From contig CAVRWA010000006.1 of NCBI GenBank assembly GCA_963724805.1, forward strand, positions 1 through 64,000: a stretch of DNA of 64,000 nucleotides, given 5' to 3'. The DNA comes from CAVQZA01 sp963724805 (GTDB taxonomy: Bacteria; Actinomycetota; Thermoleophilia; Gaiellales; Gaiellaceae). This document shows, piece by piece, positions 14,979 to 23,549 of this stretch. Below the pieces are notes generated by a model. The model saw only the letters and a list, made by a program, of their open reading frames with translations, made no database searches and was not told the origin of the DNA. Position 1 is the stretch's first letter, and each line of letters opens with the position of its first letter. The position numbers and the translations under genes were made by a program.

Positions 14979-16067
14979 ATGGAGCCTCCTGCCGGATTCG
15001 CAGAGCTGCCCGCCTACGTCGAAAACCGCACCCTCTCCGGCGAGCGCGTGCTGGTCGTCCTGCTCGACGCCTTCGGGATGCGGTTCGTCGAGCGCCACGC
15101 GGACCATCCGCTGCTTCGGAGACTCGACGGGATCCACCCGCTCGAGGCCCAGTTTCCGACGACGACCACCGCCGAGATGACGACCCTGCACACCGGGCTG
15201 CCGGTCGGGCTGCACGGACTGTACGAGTGGAACGTGTACGAGCCGACGCTGCGGCGCGTGATCACACCCCTGCGCTTCTCGTTCGCGGGTGATACGGAGC
15301 CGGACACCCTCGCCGCGTCCGGCTTCGAGGCGACACAGCTGCTCGCCGAGGCGCCGACGTTCTACGAGCGGCTCGGCGCGAGCGGAGTGGCGTCGTTCGT
15401 GTTCGAGCCGTTCGGCCCGACGACGTACAGCCTCCTGGTGACTCGCGGCGCAGAGCTGCGTCGGTACGGGACGCTCGGCGACGGCGTCCGCGCGGCCGCC
15501 GAGGCGCTGGGCCTGGTCGACAGCGGCTACGCCCTCGTCTACTTCCCGGGGATCGACGCGGCCGGCCACGTCCACGGGCCGTCGTCGCCGGAGTTCGCCG
15601 CGGCCTCGAGCGCCGCGCTCGACGCGATCGAGCGGTCACTGGCGCGAGCGGCGCGCCTGTCGGTGCTCCTGACCGCCGATCACGGCCAGGTGGACGTCGA
15701 CCCCTCGCGGACGATCTGGCTCGACGAGCTCCACCCGCCGCTCGCCGACCTCGCGCTCCGACCCGCCGGCTCTGCCCGGGACGTCTTTCTGCACGTGCCC
15801 GAGGACGACGTCGCGGCAACCCTGCAGGCGCTCGGTCCGCACGTCGAGGTCCACCGAGTCGATCAGATGGTCGACGAGGGTGTCTTCGGGGCGGACGTGG
15901 GCGAGCAGCTCCGCCGCCGCCTCGCGAGCGTCTGTGTCCTGCCCCCGCCGGGCCGGATGGCCTGGCTGAGGAGCGCCCCCGACGGCGCGCTGCAGTTCCG
16001 GGGCCACCACGGCGGGCGAACCGCCGACGAGTCGCAGACGTGGCTCGGCACGCTCGACCTGCGGTAG
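14979..16067 (+). CDS. alkaline phosphatase superfamily nucleotide pyrophosphatase/phosphodiesterase
   Basis: 362 aa of the type I phosphodiesterase/nucleotide pyrophosphatase family. The two-metal site is visible: 'VLLDAFGMR' (first Asp), 'FPTTTTAEMTTLHTG' (Thr nucleophile), 'YFPGIDAAGHVHGP' (Asp and His), 'LTADHGQVDV' (Asp-His) and the last His in 'FRGHHGGRT'. No signal peptide is seen, so it is likely cytoplasmic. The ATG at 14979 with GGGAGG eleven bases upstream is preferred; an in-frame GTG at 14970 is possible. Its stop abuts the stop of the convergent cupin. Confidence 0.88.
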   Translation: MEPPAGFAELPAYVENRTLSGERVLVVLLDAFGMRFVERHADHPLLRRLDGIHPLEAQFPTTTTAEMTTLHTGLPVGLHGLYEWNVYEPTLRRVITPLRFSFAGDTEPDTLAASGFEATQLLAEAPTFYERLGASGVASFVFEPFGPTTYSLLVTRGAELRRYGTLGDGVRAAAEALGLVDSGYALVYFPGIDAAGHVHGPSSPEFAAASSAALDAIERSLARAARLSVLLTADHGQVDVDPSRTIWLDELHPPLADLALRPAGSARDVFLHVPEDDVAATLQALGPHVEVHRVDQMVDEGVFGADVGEQLRRRLASVCVLPPPGRMAWLRSAPDGALQFRGHHGGRTADESQTWLGTLDLR

Positions 16068-16418
16068 CTACTCGAGCAGCTCGGAATCGTGCTCCTCGAA
16101 GATCCGCGCGAAATCCGAGCGGTCGCCTGCGTGGAGCGCCTCGATCAAGCGGTGGATCCGGGGCGTCATCACGAGCAGGTACCGCGCAGGCTCCGGCTCG
16201 GGGTTCCAGTACGAGTGCGGCGTCCCGCGCTCCACGAGGATCGACTCACCGGCCGCGACCTCCCGTTCGTCGTCGCCGACCCGGAAAGCTAGCCGGCCTT
16301 CGAGCACGACCCACGCTTCGTCGTCAGAGCGGTGGAGGTGCAGGCCTGCTATCGGCCGGCCGGGATGCGTGCCGGGGTCCGTCCAGTCCGCGACCACGAA
16401 CGACTCGCTGATGATCAT
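16068..16418 (-). CDS. cupin domain protein
   Basis: 116 aa single-domain cupin. Motif 1 is 'LHLHRSDDEAWVVLEGRLAF' (His, His, Glu metal ligands), motif 2 'GESILVERGTPHSYWNP' (final His). Small cupins of this type are isomerases, dioxygenases or sensors; the substrate is not evident. The C-terminus adds a helical tail. TAGGCT lies exactly 7 bases before the ATG at 16418, which supports this start. Its promoter box overlaps the stop codon of the upstream hydrolase gene. Confidence 0.88.
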   Translation of the reverse strand: MIISESFVVADWTDPGTHPGRPIAGLHLHRSDDEAWVVLEGRLAFRVGDDEREVAAGESILVERGTPHSYWNPEPEPARYLLVMTPRIHRLIEALHAGDRSDFARIFEEHDSELLE

Positions 16419-16425
16419 CCCCGCG

Positions 16426-16431
16426 AGCCTA
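16426..16431 (-). promoter_or_regulatory. -10 box TAGGCT for the cupin gene, overlapping the upstream stop codon
   Basis: Minus-strand TAGGCT, 7 bases, then the ATG at 16418. The TAG of this hexamer is also the stop codon (16429-16431) of the upstream alpha/beta hydrolase gene. Confidence 0.5.
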
Positions 16432-17655
16432 GCGCAGGTGCCGCGCGAAGAAGCCGAGCACGCGGCGGGAGTACTCGCCCGGGTGCGCTTCGAGCCCCTG
16501 CGTGTGGCCGGCGTCGACCTCCCAGAGGTCGCCGGGCTCGTGTGCCGCACGGGCGTAGATGGGAGCGGCCGAGCGCTCGATCGACCAGCTCGAGGCGATG
16601 AAGAGGATCCCGGCCGGACGCACGCGCGCCGCGAGCTCGGCCAGGGGCTCACCGGGCCCGGCGCCCGTGAAGACCCGCGCGGCGGTGTACTGCGCCCACC
16701 AGAACGGGAGCGTGAGCAGGTCGCCGCCGTGAACGATCCTCCTCGTGTCGTCGAGCGAGCGGGCAGTGCTGCCGTCCGCGACGACCGCGCGGATGTCGTG
16801 CCGGCGCGCGGCTGCCTCGACCAGGACGTCGGCGCCGGTGGAGAGGCCGAGCGCACCGATCCGGCCCGGCTCGACGTCGGGGCGGCGCTCGAGCCAGGCG
16901 ATCGCCGCGTCCACGTCACGGCCCCAGGTCCAGCCGTAGGCCTCGCTGTCGCCCTCGCTCCTGCCGCGGCCCCGCGCGTCGTACAGCAACACCCCGTACC
17001 CGGCGCGGGCGAGCAGCGCGGCGTGCCTGCAGGCGCCGTCACGGCTGCCCCCGCCGCCGTGGACGATCAGGACGGCGGCGCCGTTACGAGATGGGACGTA
17101 CCAGCCCGAGAGCCTGAGCCCGTCGCTCGTCCGGAAGCTCACGTCCCGGTGCGGAATCGAGAACGTCCCGATCGGCGTGCGGAACTTGTGCGTCGTCCAC
17201 AGTGAGGCGCCGACCGGAACGACCACGAAGAAGAGGAGCAGCGGCACGGCGACGACGGCGACGCCGCGATTGAGCCAGAGCCGGCGCCGGGTCGAGGCCC
17301 AGCGGCCGCGCTCACGCCAGGGCACCCACGCGGCCAGCCCGAGGAGGACCGCGCCCGCGGGGAGCAGCAGAAGCCCCGTCCATTCGCTCCCCGAAAGCTC
17401 CTCGGCGCGTGCGCCGCCGAGCGCGATCATCCCGGCCACGAGCGCCAGGAGCCCGAACACCAGCGCGATCGCGGCGCGAAGCCCCGGCCGCAGCCTCGGA
17501 TAGGCGACGGCGGCGAGGATCGCGACGGCGATCGGGACGAGCGCCGCGAGCAGATGGTCTCGCGCCGAGGTTCCCGGCTGCGGCTGGAGAAACTCGTCGT
17601 CGACGATGTGGAGCACGATTGCGGCGACTGCGAAGAGGAAGATGCGGTACTGCAT
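16429..17655 (-). CDS. membrane-anchored alpha/beta hydrolase
   Basis: 408 aa. About five hydrophobic helices occupy the first 170 residues (e.g. YRIFLFAVAAIVLHIV, LLAALVPIAVAILAAVAY, AVVAVPLLLFFVVVPVGASL), followed by an alpha/beta hydrolase domain with 'VLIVHGGGGSRDGACRHAALL', 'LYDARGRGRSEGD', the nucleophile elbow 'GLSTGADV' and a His in 'DAGHTQGLE'. It resembles dienelactone hydrolase/serine aminopeptidase-like enzymes tied to the membrane. The ATG at 17655 is chosen because it precedes the first TM helix and has a TAGGCT-like box (CAGGCT) 6 bases before it; an upstream in-frame start at 17736 is less likely. Confidence 0.82.
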   Translation of the reverse strand: MQYRIFLFAVAAIVLHIVDDEFLQPQPGTSARDHLLAALVPIAVAILAAVAYPRLRPGLRAAIALVFGLLALVAGMIALGGARAEELSGSEWTGLLLLPAGAVLLGLAAWVPWRERGRWASTRRRLWLNRGVAVVAVPLLLFFVVVPVGASLWTTHKFRTPIGTFSIPHRDVSFRTSDGLRLSGWYVPSRNGAAVLIVHGGGGSRDGACRHAALLARAGYGVLLYDARGRGRSEGDSEAYGWTWGRDVDAAIAWLERRPDVEPGRIGALGLSTGADVLVEAAARRHDIRAVVADGSTARSLDDTRRIVHGGDLLTLPFWWAQYTAARVFTGAGPGEPLAELAARVRPAGILFIASSWSIERSAAPIYARAAHEPGDLWEVDAGHTQGLEAHPGEYSRRVLGFFARHLR

Positions 17656-17661
17656 CCCTCG

Positions 17662-17667
17662 AGCCTG
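17662..17667 (-). promoter_or_regulatory. possible -10 box CAGGCT for the membrane hydrolase gene
   Basis: Minus-strand CAGGCT, 6 bases, then the ATG at 17655. It differs by one base from the TAGGCT boxes used by neighbouring genes, so it is weaker evidence. Confidence 0.3.
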
Positions 17668-17819
17668 ATCCCAAGCGCAGAAGCCGGGAATACGGCGTGC
17701 AGGCCTGTTCGCGTGCGGTTGACACCACCTTGTCACCCTGACCTCGACCCAGCCTCGAGGGCGACAGCTACCATGGGTTGCGACAGCCGACGCGGGCGGT
17801 CAACAAGCTGGTCGACGGT

Positions 17820-17850
17820 GGCCTCAGGAACGAGCTTCTGGGGCCTTTTT
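17820..17850 (+). terminator. hairpin plus T5 in the leader of the 73-aa gene (attenuator-like)
   Basis: GGCCTCAG (17820-17827) pairs with CTGGGGCC (17838-17845) at 7 of 8 positions and is followed by TTTTT (17846-17850). This is the most canonical intrinsic terminator in the window. No plus-strand gene lies upstream, so it would act on a leader RNA of the gene starting at 17877. A possible -10 box TACCAT is at 17769-17774. Confidence 0.5.
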
Positions 17851-17876
17851 CATACCTACTCACAGGAGGTTCTCCC

Positions 17877-18098
17877 ATGCCGGCCCATTCGACAGCCGAG
17901 CTCCACCCAGACGCCGAGCGCACAGAGCGCGTCACGGCAGAGCAGCACCTCAGGATCATGATCGAGACGATGGTTCGCGCCGGCTATTCAGAGCCGGAGA
18001 TCACGCAGGCTGTGGAGAGGTCGACGGCCCCGGAAGATCGGGTCGGAGCCTCGACGAGCCCGTGGCGCAGGCTGCGGGCGCTGTTCCAGAGCCGATAG
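17877..18098 (+). CDS. small protein of unknown function (73 aa)
   Basis: The ATG at 17877 has a perfect AGGAGGT Shine-Dalgarno (17864-17870). The product is hydrophilic: a N-terminal 'MPAHSTAELHPDAERTERV', a helical 'TAEQHLRIMIETMVRAGYSEPEITQAVERS' and a C-terminal basic 'WRRLRALFQSR'. The central helix pair is reminiscent of small DNA- or protein-binding adaptors but no family is recognised. An attenuator-like hairpin stands in its leader, which implies conditional expression. Confidence 0.6.
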   Translation: MPAHSTAELHPDAERTERVTAEQHLRIMIETMVRAGYSEPEITQAVERSTAPEDRVGASTSPWRRLRALFQSR

Positions 18099-18172
18099 GC
18101 GGGACACGAGCGCGGCGACGCTGCCGACGCTTGTGATCTTCCACACAGCTCCGTTACGCTCCAGCGCGAGCG

Positions 18173-19023
18173 ATGGAGTACGAGATCAAGGTTCTCGACC
18201 TGATGGACGTCGACGTCGAGTCGAGCTTCCTCGTGCTGGCCCACGACATGGGCATCGTCACCAGGGCGAAGACCTGGTCGTACCTGATCCTCGGCGGTGA
18301 CGACCCGATCCTGGTCGATACCGGCGCGTCGAGCACCGAGATCATGGGGCGGCTCGGGATGATCGGCTACACGAGCGAGGAGCAGCGGCTCGAGAACCAG
18401 CTCGGGCGCCACGGCGTGGCGATGGGGGACGTCCGCTGGATCCTCCACACGCACGCGCACATCGACCACGCGGGGCAGGACGACCGGTTCCCCGACGCAA
18501 CGGTCGTGATGAACCGGCGGGAGCTCGAGTTCTCGGCCTCCGGCCTGATGGGCGCGCAGTACCCGCCGGAGTACGTCAAGCACCACATCGACCGCCTGCA
18601 CGCACCGGGCGCGCTGCGGCTGCTGGATCTCGAGCTCTCGGGGCCGGATCAGTTCCTGCCCGGGATCGTCTGCGAGGCGACCGGTGGGCACACCGAGGGC
18701 TCGATGAACATCCTCGTCGAGACCGCCGGAGGGACGGCGTGCCTCTGCGGGGACATCATGTACGACGTCACGAACTCGGTCGTCCAGCCCTACCACGTTG
18801 GAGCCTCGACCGCGAGCCCCAGGTGACGGGCAACCACGCGATGACGAAGCGCAACGAGAAGGCCGCGATCAAGAAGGCGCTGAACTCCGGCGCGTTCCTC
18901 TTGACCGGGCACGACTACCCCGCGCTCGTCGAGAACGGCCGCGTGACGGCGAGGATCTCCGGCGACACGGTGCCCGCCGTCGGGACGCCGGTCGCAGAGT
19001 GGGTCGCCCCGTCTCTTGGCTAA
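18173..19023 (+). pseudogene. metallo-beta-lactamase-fold N-acyl homoserine lactonase-like hydrolase, frameshifted near its C-terminus
   Basis: Frame 1 gives a good MBL-fold N-terminus: 'MEYEIKVLDLMDVDVESSFL', 'ILVDTGASS', 'ILHTHAHIDHAGQD' (HxHxDH zinc site), 'EATGGHTEGSMN' (His) and 'LCGDIMYD' (Asp). It stops at 18826 after an unrelated 'GASTASPR'. The expected end, 'EPQVTGNHAMTKRNEKAAIKK' through 'FLLTGHDYPALVE' (last zinc His), is encoded in another frame from about 18810 to 19023. A single indel between about 18797 and 18815 therefore splits the gene. It may be a true pseudogene, a programmed event or a sequencing error. The family includes quorum-quenching lactonases. Confidence 0.75.
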
Positions 19024-19079
19024 TGGTGAACGGCCCTGGAGACGATGACTCGTTCGTGCTCACGTCGAGGCTCACGTCG

Positions 19080-19547
19080 ATGAGACGAAGGACCGCCGCG
19101 GTCGTCGCGGTCGCCTGCATCGTGCCGGCCGCGAGCGCCGCGGCTGCGACACCGAGCCCCGCCGCCTACCGCGCCCAGGTCAACGCCCTCTGCCGCAGCT
19201 ACACGCCCAGACTCAAGAACGCGGAGGCCGACCTGGACAAGGCACAGAAGGCAAACGACGGCCGCACGTGGGGTATCGCGCTCGGCACGATCATCAGGTT
19301 GAACCTCGCCCAGGACAAGAAGATCGAGAGCACGCCTGTCCCGGCTGCGATGCGGGCCCAGATGACTCCTATCCTGAGCACGCTCGAGGTCATCGACGGC
19401 CACGCCCTCCTGGTGATCGCCAAGGCAGCCGCGGGCGACGACGCCGGGATGGTGGCCGAGCTCAACAAGATCTACCGGCTCGCCGAACCGCTGAACAAGC
19501 GCCTGGACGCCGCCGGTCTCCGCGACTGCGGCTCGAACCAGAGCTAG
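19080..19547 (+). CDS. secreted helical protein of unknown function
   Basis: 155 aa with a signal peptide (MRRRTAAVVAVACIVPAASAAAA) and a mature alpha-helical part ('YRAQVNALCRSYTPRLKNAEADL', 'AEPLNKRLDAAGLRDCGS') holding two cysteines that could pair. Similar small secreted helical proteins are frequent in high-GC actinobacteria, with no known role. The ATG at 19080 gives a clean signal peptide; an ATG at 19023 in the same frame would add 19 residues. Convergent with glmS. Confidence 0.7.
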   Translation: MRRRTAAVVAVACIVPAASAAAATPSPAAYRAQVNALCRSYTPRLKNAEADLDKAQKANDGRTWGIALGTIIRLNLAQDKKIESTPVPAAMRAQMTPILSTLEVIDGHALLVIAKAAAGDDAGMVAELNKIYRLAEPLNKRLDAAGLRDCGSNQS

Positions 19548-19554
19548 GCGCCGG

Positions 19555-21381
19555 CTATTCGACGGTGACGGTCTTCGCGAGGTTGCGCGGCTGGTCGACG
19601 TTCAGCCCGCGCAGGCGCGCAATCCGGTAGGCGAGCAGCTGCAGCGGGATCACCGCGAGCGGCGCCTGGAGGAACGGGTGGGTCCGAGGCACGTAGATCA
19701 CGTCGTCGGCGTGGTGCTGGATGTCCTCGTTGCCGTCGGTTGCGATTGCGATCACCTGCGCCCCGCGCGCCCGCGTCTCCTGGATGTTCGAGACGACCTT
19801 GTCGTAGACGTGCGAGTCGGTCGCGATCACGACGACGGGGGTGTTCTCGTCGAGCAGTGCGATCGGCCCGTGCTTCATCTCGCCCGCCGAGTACGCCTCG
19901 GTGGGGATGTACGAGATCTCCTTCAGCTTCAGCGCGCCCTCGAGGCAGACGGGCAGCCCGATGTGGCGGCCGAGGTAGAGGAAGAACGGCTTGTCGTAGT
20001 GGCGCTGGGCGACCTCTTCGATCGGATGGTCGCCGTCGAGGAACTCCTGGATCTTGTCGGGGAGACCGTGCACCTCGTCCAGCAGCGAGGCGATCTCGGC
20101 GGCGGGAAGCGTCTTTCGCACCTGTGCCAGCTTGAGCGCGATCAGGTAGAGCAGCGCGACCTGCGCCGTGAACGTCTTCGAGGAGGCGACCGCCATCTCG
20201 AGCCCGGCGCGCGTGTACAGGACGGAGTCCACCTCACGCGCGATCTGGGTTCCCATCATGTTCGTGATCGCGAGCGTGTGAGCGCCCGACTCGCGCGCGA
20301 GCCGGATCGCCTCGATCGTGTCACGCGTCTCGCCCGACTGCGAGATCCCGATCACGAGGGTGTCCTTCGAGAGCACGGGGTTTCTGTACTTCCACTCGCT
20401 CGCGATGTCGGGCTCGACCGGGATCCGGGCCCACTCCTCGATCACGTAGCGGCCGACGACGCCAGCATGGTAGGAGGTGCCGCACGAGAGGATCACGATG
20501 CGGCGGAGGTTCTTGATCTCGCTGTCGCTGAGGCCGAGCTCGTCGAGCTCGAGCTTCCCGTGGCGGACGCGGTCGCCGATCGTCTCCTCGACGGCGTCGG
20601 GCTGCTCGTAGATCTCCTTGAGCATGAAGGTCTCGAAGCCGCCCTTCTCGGCGCCCTCGTCGTCCCAGTCCACGTGGACGATCTCCTTCTCGATCGCCTC
20701 GCCGTCGGGGCGCATGAACGTGGCGCCCGAGGGCGTGACGGTGACGATGTCGCCGTCGTCGAGGTACTTGATCCGACGCGTCTCGCGCATGAACGCGGTC
20801 ACCGACGACGCGAGGAACATCTCGCCGTCGCCTATCCCGACCACGAGCGGCGTCTGCTTGCGCACGCCGACGAGCAGGTCGGGATGGTCGTGGTGGATCG
20901 CGACGAACGAGAAGTGCCCCTCGAGCTCGCCGTAGGTCTTTCGCACCGCCTCGGAGAGGTCGCCGTCGTAGTGGCGCTCGATCAGGTGCACCACCGTCTC
21001 GGCGTCGGTCTCGGAGCTGAACGTGTGGCCCTCCGCGATCAGCTGCGCCTTGAGCTCGCGGTAGTTCTCCACGATCCCGTTGAGCACGATCGCGAGCCTC
21101 GCGTCGTCGCAGCCGGTGAGCGGGTGGGCGTTCTGCTCGGTGACGGCGCCGTGCGTCGCCCAGCGCGTGTGGCCGAGGCCGTGGTGGGAGTGCGAGCCGT
21201 GGCCGGCCGAGGCGTCCTTCAGGAACTGGAGGTTGCCGACGGCGCGGACGTAGTCGAGCCCGCCCTCTTCCGACAAAGCGAGGCCGGCGGAGTCGTAACC
21301 GCGATATTCGAGGCGCTCGAGCCCCTGCATGAGGAGCGGCCTGCAGTCACGTTCGCCGACGTATCCGATGATCCCGCACAC
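19555..21381 (-). CDS. glmS: glutamine-fructose-6-phosphate aminotransferase (isomerizing)
   Basis: Makes glucosamine-6-phosphate from fructose-6-P and glutamine, the first step of UDP-GlcNAc synthesis. 608 aa, the usual size. GTG at 21381 is the start because the catalytic Cys must be residue 2 ('CGIIGYVGERD'). The Ntn glutaminase domain has 'GHTRWATHG' and 'NGIVENYRELK'; two SIS domains follow with 'LSCGTSYHAGVVGRY' and 'SQSGETRDTIEA', and the C-terminus ends in the conserved 'NLAKTVTVE'. Last gene of the rplM-rpsI-glmM-glmS operon. Confidence 0.97.
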   Translation of the reverse strand: MCGIIGYVGERDCRPLLMQGLERLEYRGYDSAGLALSEEGGLDYVRAVGNLQFLKDASAGHGSHSHHGLGHTRWATHGAVTEQNAHPLTGCDDARLAIVLNGIVENYRELKAQLIAEGHTFSSETDAETVVHLIERHYDGDLSEAVRKTYGELEGHFSFVAIHHDHPDLLVGVRKQTPLVVGIGDGEMFLASSVTAFMRETRRIKYLDDGDIVTVTPSGATFMRPDGEAIEKEIVHVDWDDEGAEKGGFETFMLKEIYEQPDAVEETIGDRVRHGKLELDELGLSDSEIKNLRRIVILSCGTSYHAGVVGRYVIEEWARIPVEPDIASEWKYRNPVLSKDTLVIGISQSGETRDTIEAIRLARESGAHTLAITNMMGTQIAREVDSVLYTRAGLEMAVASSKTFTAQVALLYLIALKLAQVRKTLPAAEIASLLDEVHGLPDKIQEFLDGDHPIEEVAQRHYDKPFFLYLGRHIGLPVCLEGALKLKEISYIPTEAYSAGEMKHGPIALLDENTPVVVIATDSHVYDKVVSNIQETRARGAQVIAIATDGNEDIQHHADDVIYVPRTHPFLQAPLAVIPLQLLAYRIARLRGLNVDQPRNLAKTVTVE

Positions 21382-21442
21382 ACCAAGACCTCTCTCGAAA
21401 ACGCGGAAAGCCCGGCTTTGTGGCGCCCCCGCGTCGGGGCGG

Positions 21443-22705
21443 TCAGCCGAGCTCTTGCCGTACCAGCGCGGCGATGGTAGCACAGAGAGCCTCGGCCTCG
21501 GGTTCTGTCTCCGCCTCGGCCAGCACCCGGATCAGCGGTTCGGTGCCGGAGGGGCGCACGAGCACCCGCCCCCGCTCGCCGAGCTCTGCGTTCAGCCTCG
21601 CCACCTCGGTACGAACGGGCTCGGGGACCTCGGGTCGTTCTACCGGGATGTTCTCCTTCACCTGAGGGTAGACGGGCATCACCGCCACCAGCTCCGAAAG
21701 GGGGTGGCCGCGCAGCGCGCCGCACAGCTGGAGCGCGGCGGCGAGCCCGTCGCCGGTGACGTGGTCGCGGAGCAGGATCACGTGACCCGACTGCTCTCCG
21801 CCGAGCACGCCGCCCTCGCGGTGCAGCGCCTCGAGCACGTAGCGGTCGCCGACATCGGTCGTCACGACGCGAATCCCGCGGTCGGCCATCAGCGCGTGGA
21901 AGCCCAGGTTCGCCATCGAGGTGACCGCGACCTGGTCGACGCCGAGCTCGAGAGCGAGGACGGCAACGATCTGGTCGCCGTCCACGACCTGACCATGCTC
22001 GTCGACGGCGAGCAGGCGGTCGCCGTCGCCGTCGAAGGCGATCCCGAGGTCGAGCCCCTCCGCCGCCACGAGCGCCTGGAGGGCGCGGAGATCCGTCGCG
22101 CCGCAGCCGAGGTTGATGTTCATGCCGTCCGGCTCGACGCCGATCGCCGACACCTCGGCTCCCAGCTGCCCGAGCGCCTTCGGCGCGATCCCGGCGTAGG
22201 CGCCGTTCGCGCAGTCGACGCCGATCCTGAGCCCCGAGAGGTCGCTGCCGAAGCGCTCGACGATGTGCTCGAGGTAGCTGTCGGTCGCGACACTGACCCG
22301 GTCGATCTCGCCCCCGCCCGGGCCGGGCGCGTCGAGCAGCGCCTCGATCTCCTCCTCGGCTGCGTCGGTCAGCTTCCGGCCCTGCGAGTCGAAGAACTTG
22401 ACGCCGTTGTACTCGGGCGGGTTGTGGGAGGCGGAGATCACGACGCCGAGATCGAGCGCGAGCAGCGCGACCGCGGGGGTCGGCAGGACGCCGGCCAGGA
22501 CGGCGACCCCGCCTGCGCGGGAAACGCCGCGCGCGAAGGCCTCCTCCAGCTCGACGCCCGAGGCGCGCGTGTCACGGCCGATGAAGACGCGGCCGCGACC
22601 GGACCACAAGGTGGCCGCGCAACCGAGGCGCTCGACGAGCTCGATGGTGAAGTCCTTCCCGACGACGCCCCTGACGCCGTCGGTGCCGAAGTGGCGGCGA
22701 GCCAC
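21443..22705 (-). CDS. glmM: phosphoglucosamine mutase
   Basis: Converts GlcN-6-P to GlcN-1-P. 420 aa, slightly shorter than the usual 445. 'HFGTDGVRG' opens the protein; the phosphoserine loop is 'VVISASHNPPEYNGVKFFD'; the Mg site is 'IAFDGDGDRLLAVDE'; the sugar loop reads 'GGEQSGHVI'; and the phosphate-binding end is 'VRPSGTEPLIRVLAE'. Start is GTG at 22705, eight bases after the rpsI stop. Directly followed by glmS, the enzyme that supplies its substrate. Confidence 0.96.
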   Translation of the reverse strand: MARRHFGTDGVRGVVGKDFTIELVERLGCAATLWSGRGRVFIGRDTRASGVELEEAFARGVSRAGGVAVLAGVLPTPAVALLALDLGVVISASHNPPEYNGVKFFDSQGRKLTDAAEEEIEALLDAPGPGGGEIDRVSVATDSYLEHIVERFGSDLSGLRIGVDCANGAYAGIAPKALGQLGAEVSAIGVEPDGMNINLGCGATDLRALQALVAAEGLDLGIAFDGDGDRLLAVDEHGQVVDGDQIVAVLALELGVDQVAVTSMANLGFHALMADRGIRVVTTDVGDRYVLEALHREGGVLGGEQSGHVILLRDHVTGDGLAAALQLCGALRGHPLSELVAVMPVYPQVKENIPVERPEVPEPVRTEVARLNAELGERGRVLVRPSGTEPLIRVLAEAETEPEAEALCATIAALVRQELG

Positions 22706-22713
22706 GCTCGCTG

Positions 22714-23109
22714 TCAGCGCTTCGAGAACTGCGGCGCTTTGCGGGCTTTGTGGAGGCCGGCCTTCTTGCGCTCGACGATGCGGGCGTCGCGCGTGAGGAA
22801 GCCCTCGCGCTTGAGCGGCACGCGGAGCTCCGGATCGGCCTCGACGAGCGCGCGGGCGATTCCGTGCCGTACCGCTCCCGCCTGGCCGCTCGGGCCGCCG
22901 CCGTGGACGCGCACGCGGATGTCGTAGGTCCCCTCCGCCCCGGCCACGCGCAGGGGGGCGGTCGCGAGGTGGCGGTGCGTGACGCGTGGGAAGTACTCCT
23001 CGATCGTGCGGCCGTTGAACCAGGTCTTGCCGTCACCGGGGCGCAGGATCACGCGTGCAACGGAGGTCTTCCGCTTGCCGGTGCCGAGATACTGGGCTGT
23101 CTCTGCCAT
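22714..23109 (-). CDS. rpsI: 30S ribosomal protein S9
   Basis: 131 aa uS9: 'YLGTGKRKTSVARVILRPGDG' at the start, 'VHGGGPSGQAGAVRHGIARAL' in the middle and the conserved basic tail 'KKAGLHKARKAPQFSKR', which reaches the P-site tRNA in the ribosome. ATG at 23109, 5 bases after the rplM stop. The pairing with rplM is near universal. Confidence 0.98.
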   Translation of the reverse strand: MAETAQYLGTGKRKTSVARVILRPGDGKTWFNGRTIEEYFPRVTHRHLATAPLRVAGAEGTYDIRVRVHGGGPSGQAGAVRHGIARALVEADPELRVPLKREGFLTRDARIVERKKAGLHKARKAPQFSKR

Positions 23110-23114
23110 ACGGG

Positions 23115-23549
23115 TCAGTCCTCCAACGGAAGCGGCTTGGGCGCCTGCGCCTCGTGCGGGTGCACGGGCCCGGCGTAGATCTTGAGCTTGGTCAGCTGCG
23201 CACGAGAGAGGCGGTTGCGCGGCAGCATCCCCTTGACGGCCTTCCGCAGCACCTCGGTCGGCTGCCGGTCGAGCTGCTCGCGCAGGGTCCGCGTCCTCAG
23301 CCCACCGGGATACCCCGAGTGGCGGTGATAGAGCTTCTGGTCGAGCTTCTGGCCGGTCACCGCGATCTTCTCGGCGTTGACGACGACGACGAAGTCTCCG
23401 GTGTCGATGTGCGGCGTGTACTGCGGCTTGTTCTTGCCGCGCAGCGTGATCGCGATGGCCGTGGCGAGACGACCGAGCGTCTTGCCGTCGGCATCCACGA
23501 CGTACCAGTTTCGGGCGACCTCGCCCGGTTTTGCATTCCAGGTCTTCAT
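23115..23549 (-). CDS. rplM: 50S ribosomal protein L13
   Basis: 144 aa uL13: 'RNWYVVDADGKTLGRLAT', 'KNKPQYTPHIDTGDFVVVVNAEKI' region, 'YHRHSGYPGGLR' and 'VKGMLPRNRLSRAQLTKLKIYAG' are all typical. It overlaps the upstream uracil-DNA glycosylase gene by 4 bases (ATGA) and leads rpsI. Transcription probably comes from the promoter of the glycosylase gene. Confidence 0.98.
   Translation of the reverse strand: MKTWNAKPGEVARNWYVVDADGKTLGRLATAIAITLRGKNKPQYTPHIDTGDFVVVVNAEKIAVTGQKLDQKLYHRHSGYPGGLRTRTLREQLDRQPTEVLRKAVKGMLPRNRLSRAQLTKLKIYAGPVHPHEAQAPKPLPLED

Noticed and set aside
17740..17876. Leader before the 73-aa gene as a known fluoride, guanidine or TPP riboswitch
   Set aside because: The conserved core sequences of these classes are not present; only the hairpin-T5 terminator is clear.
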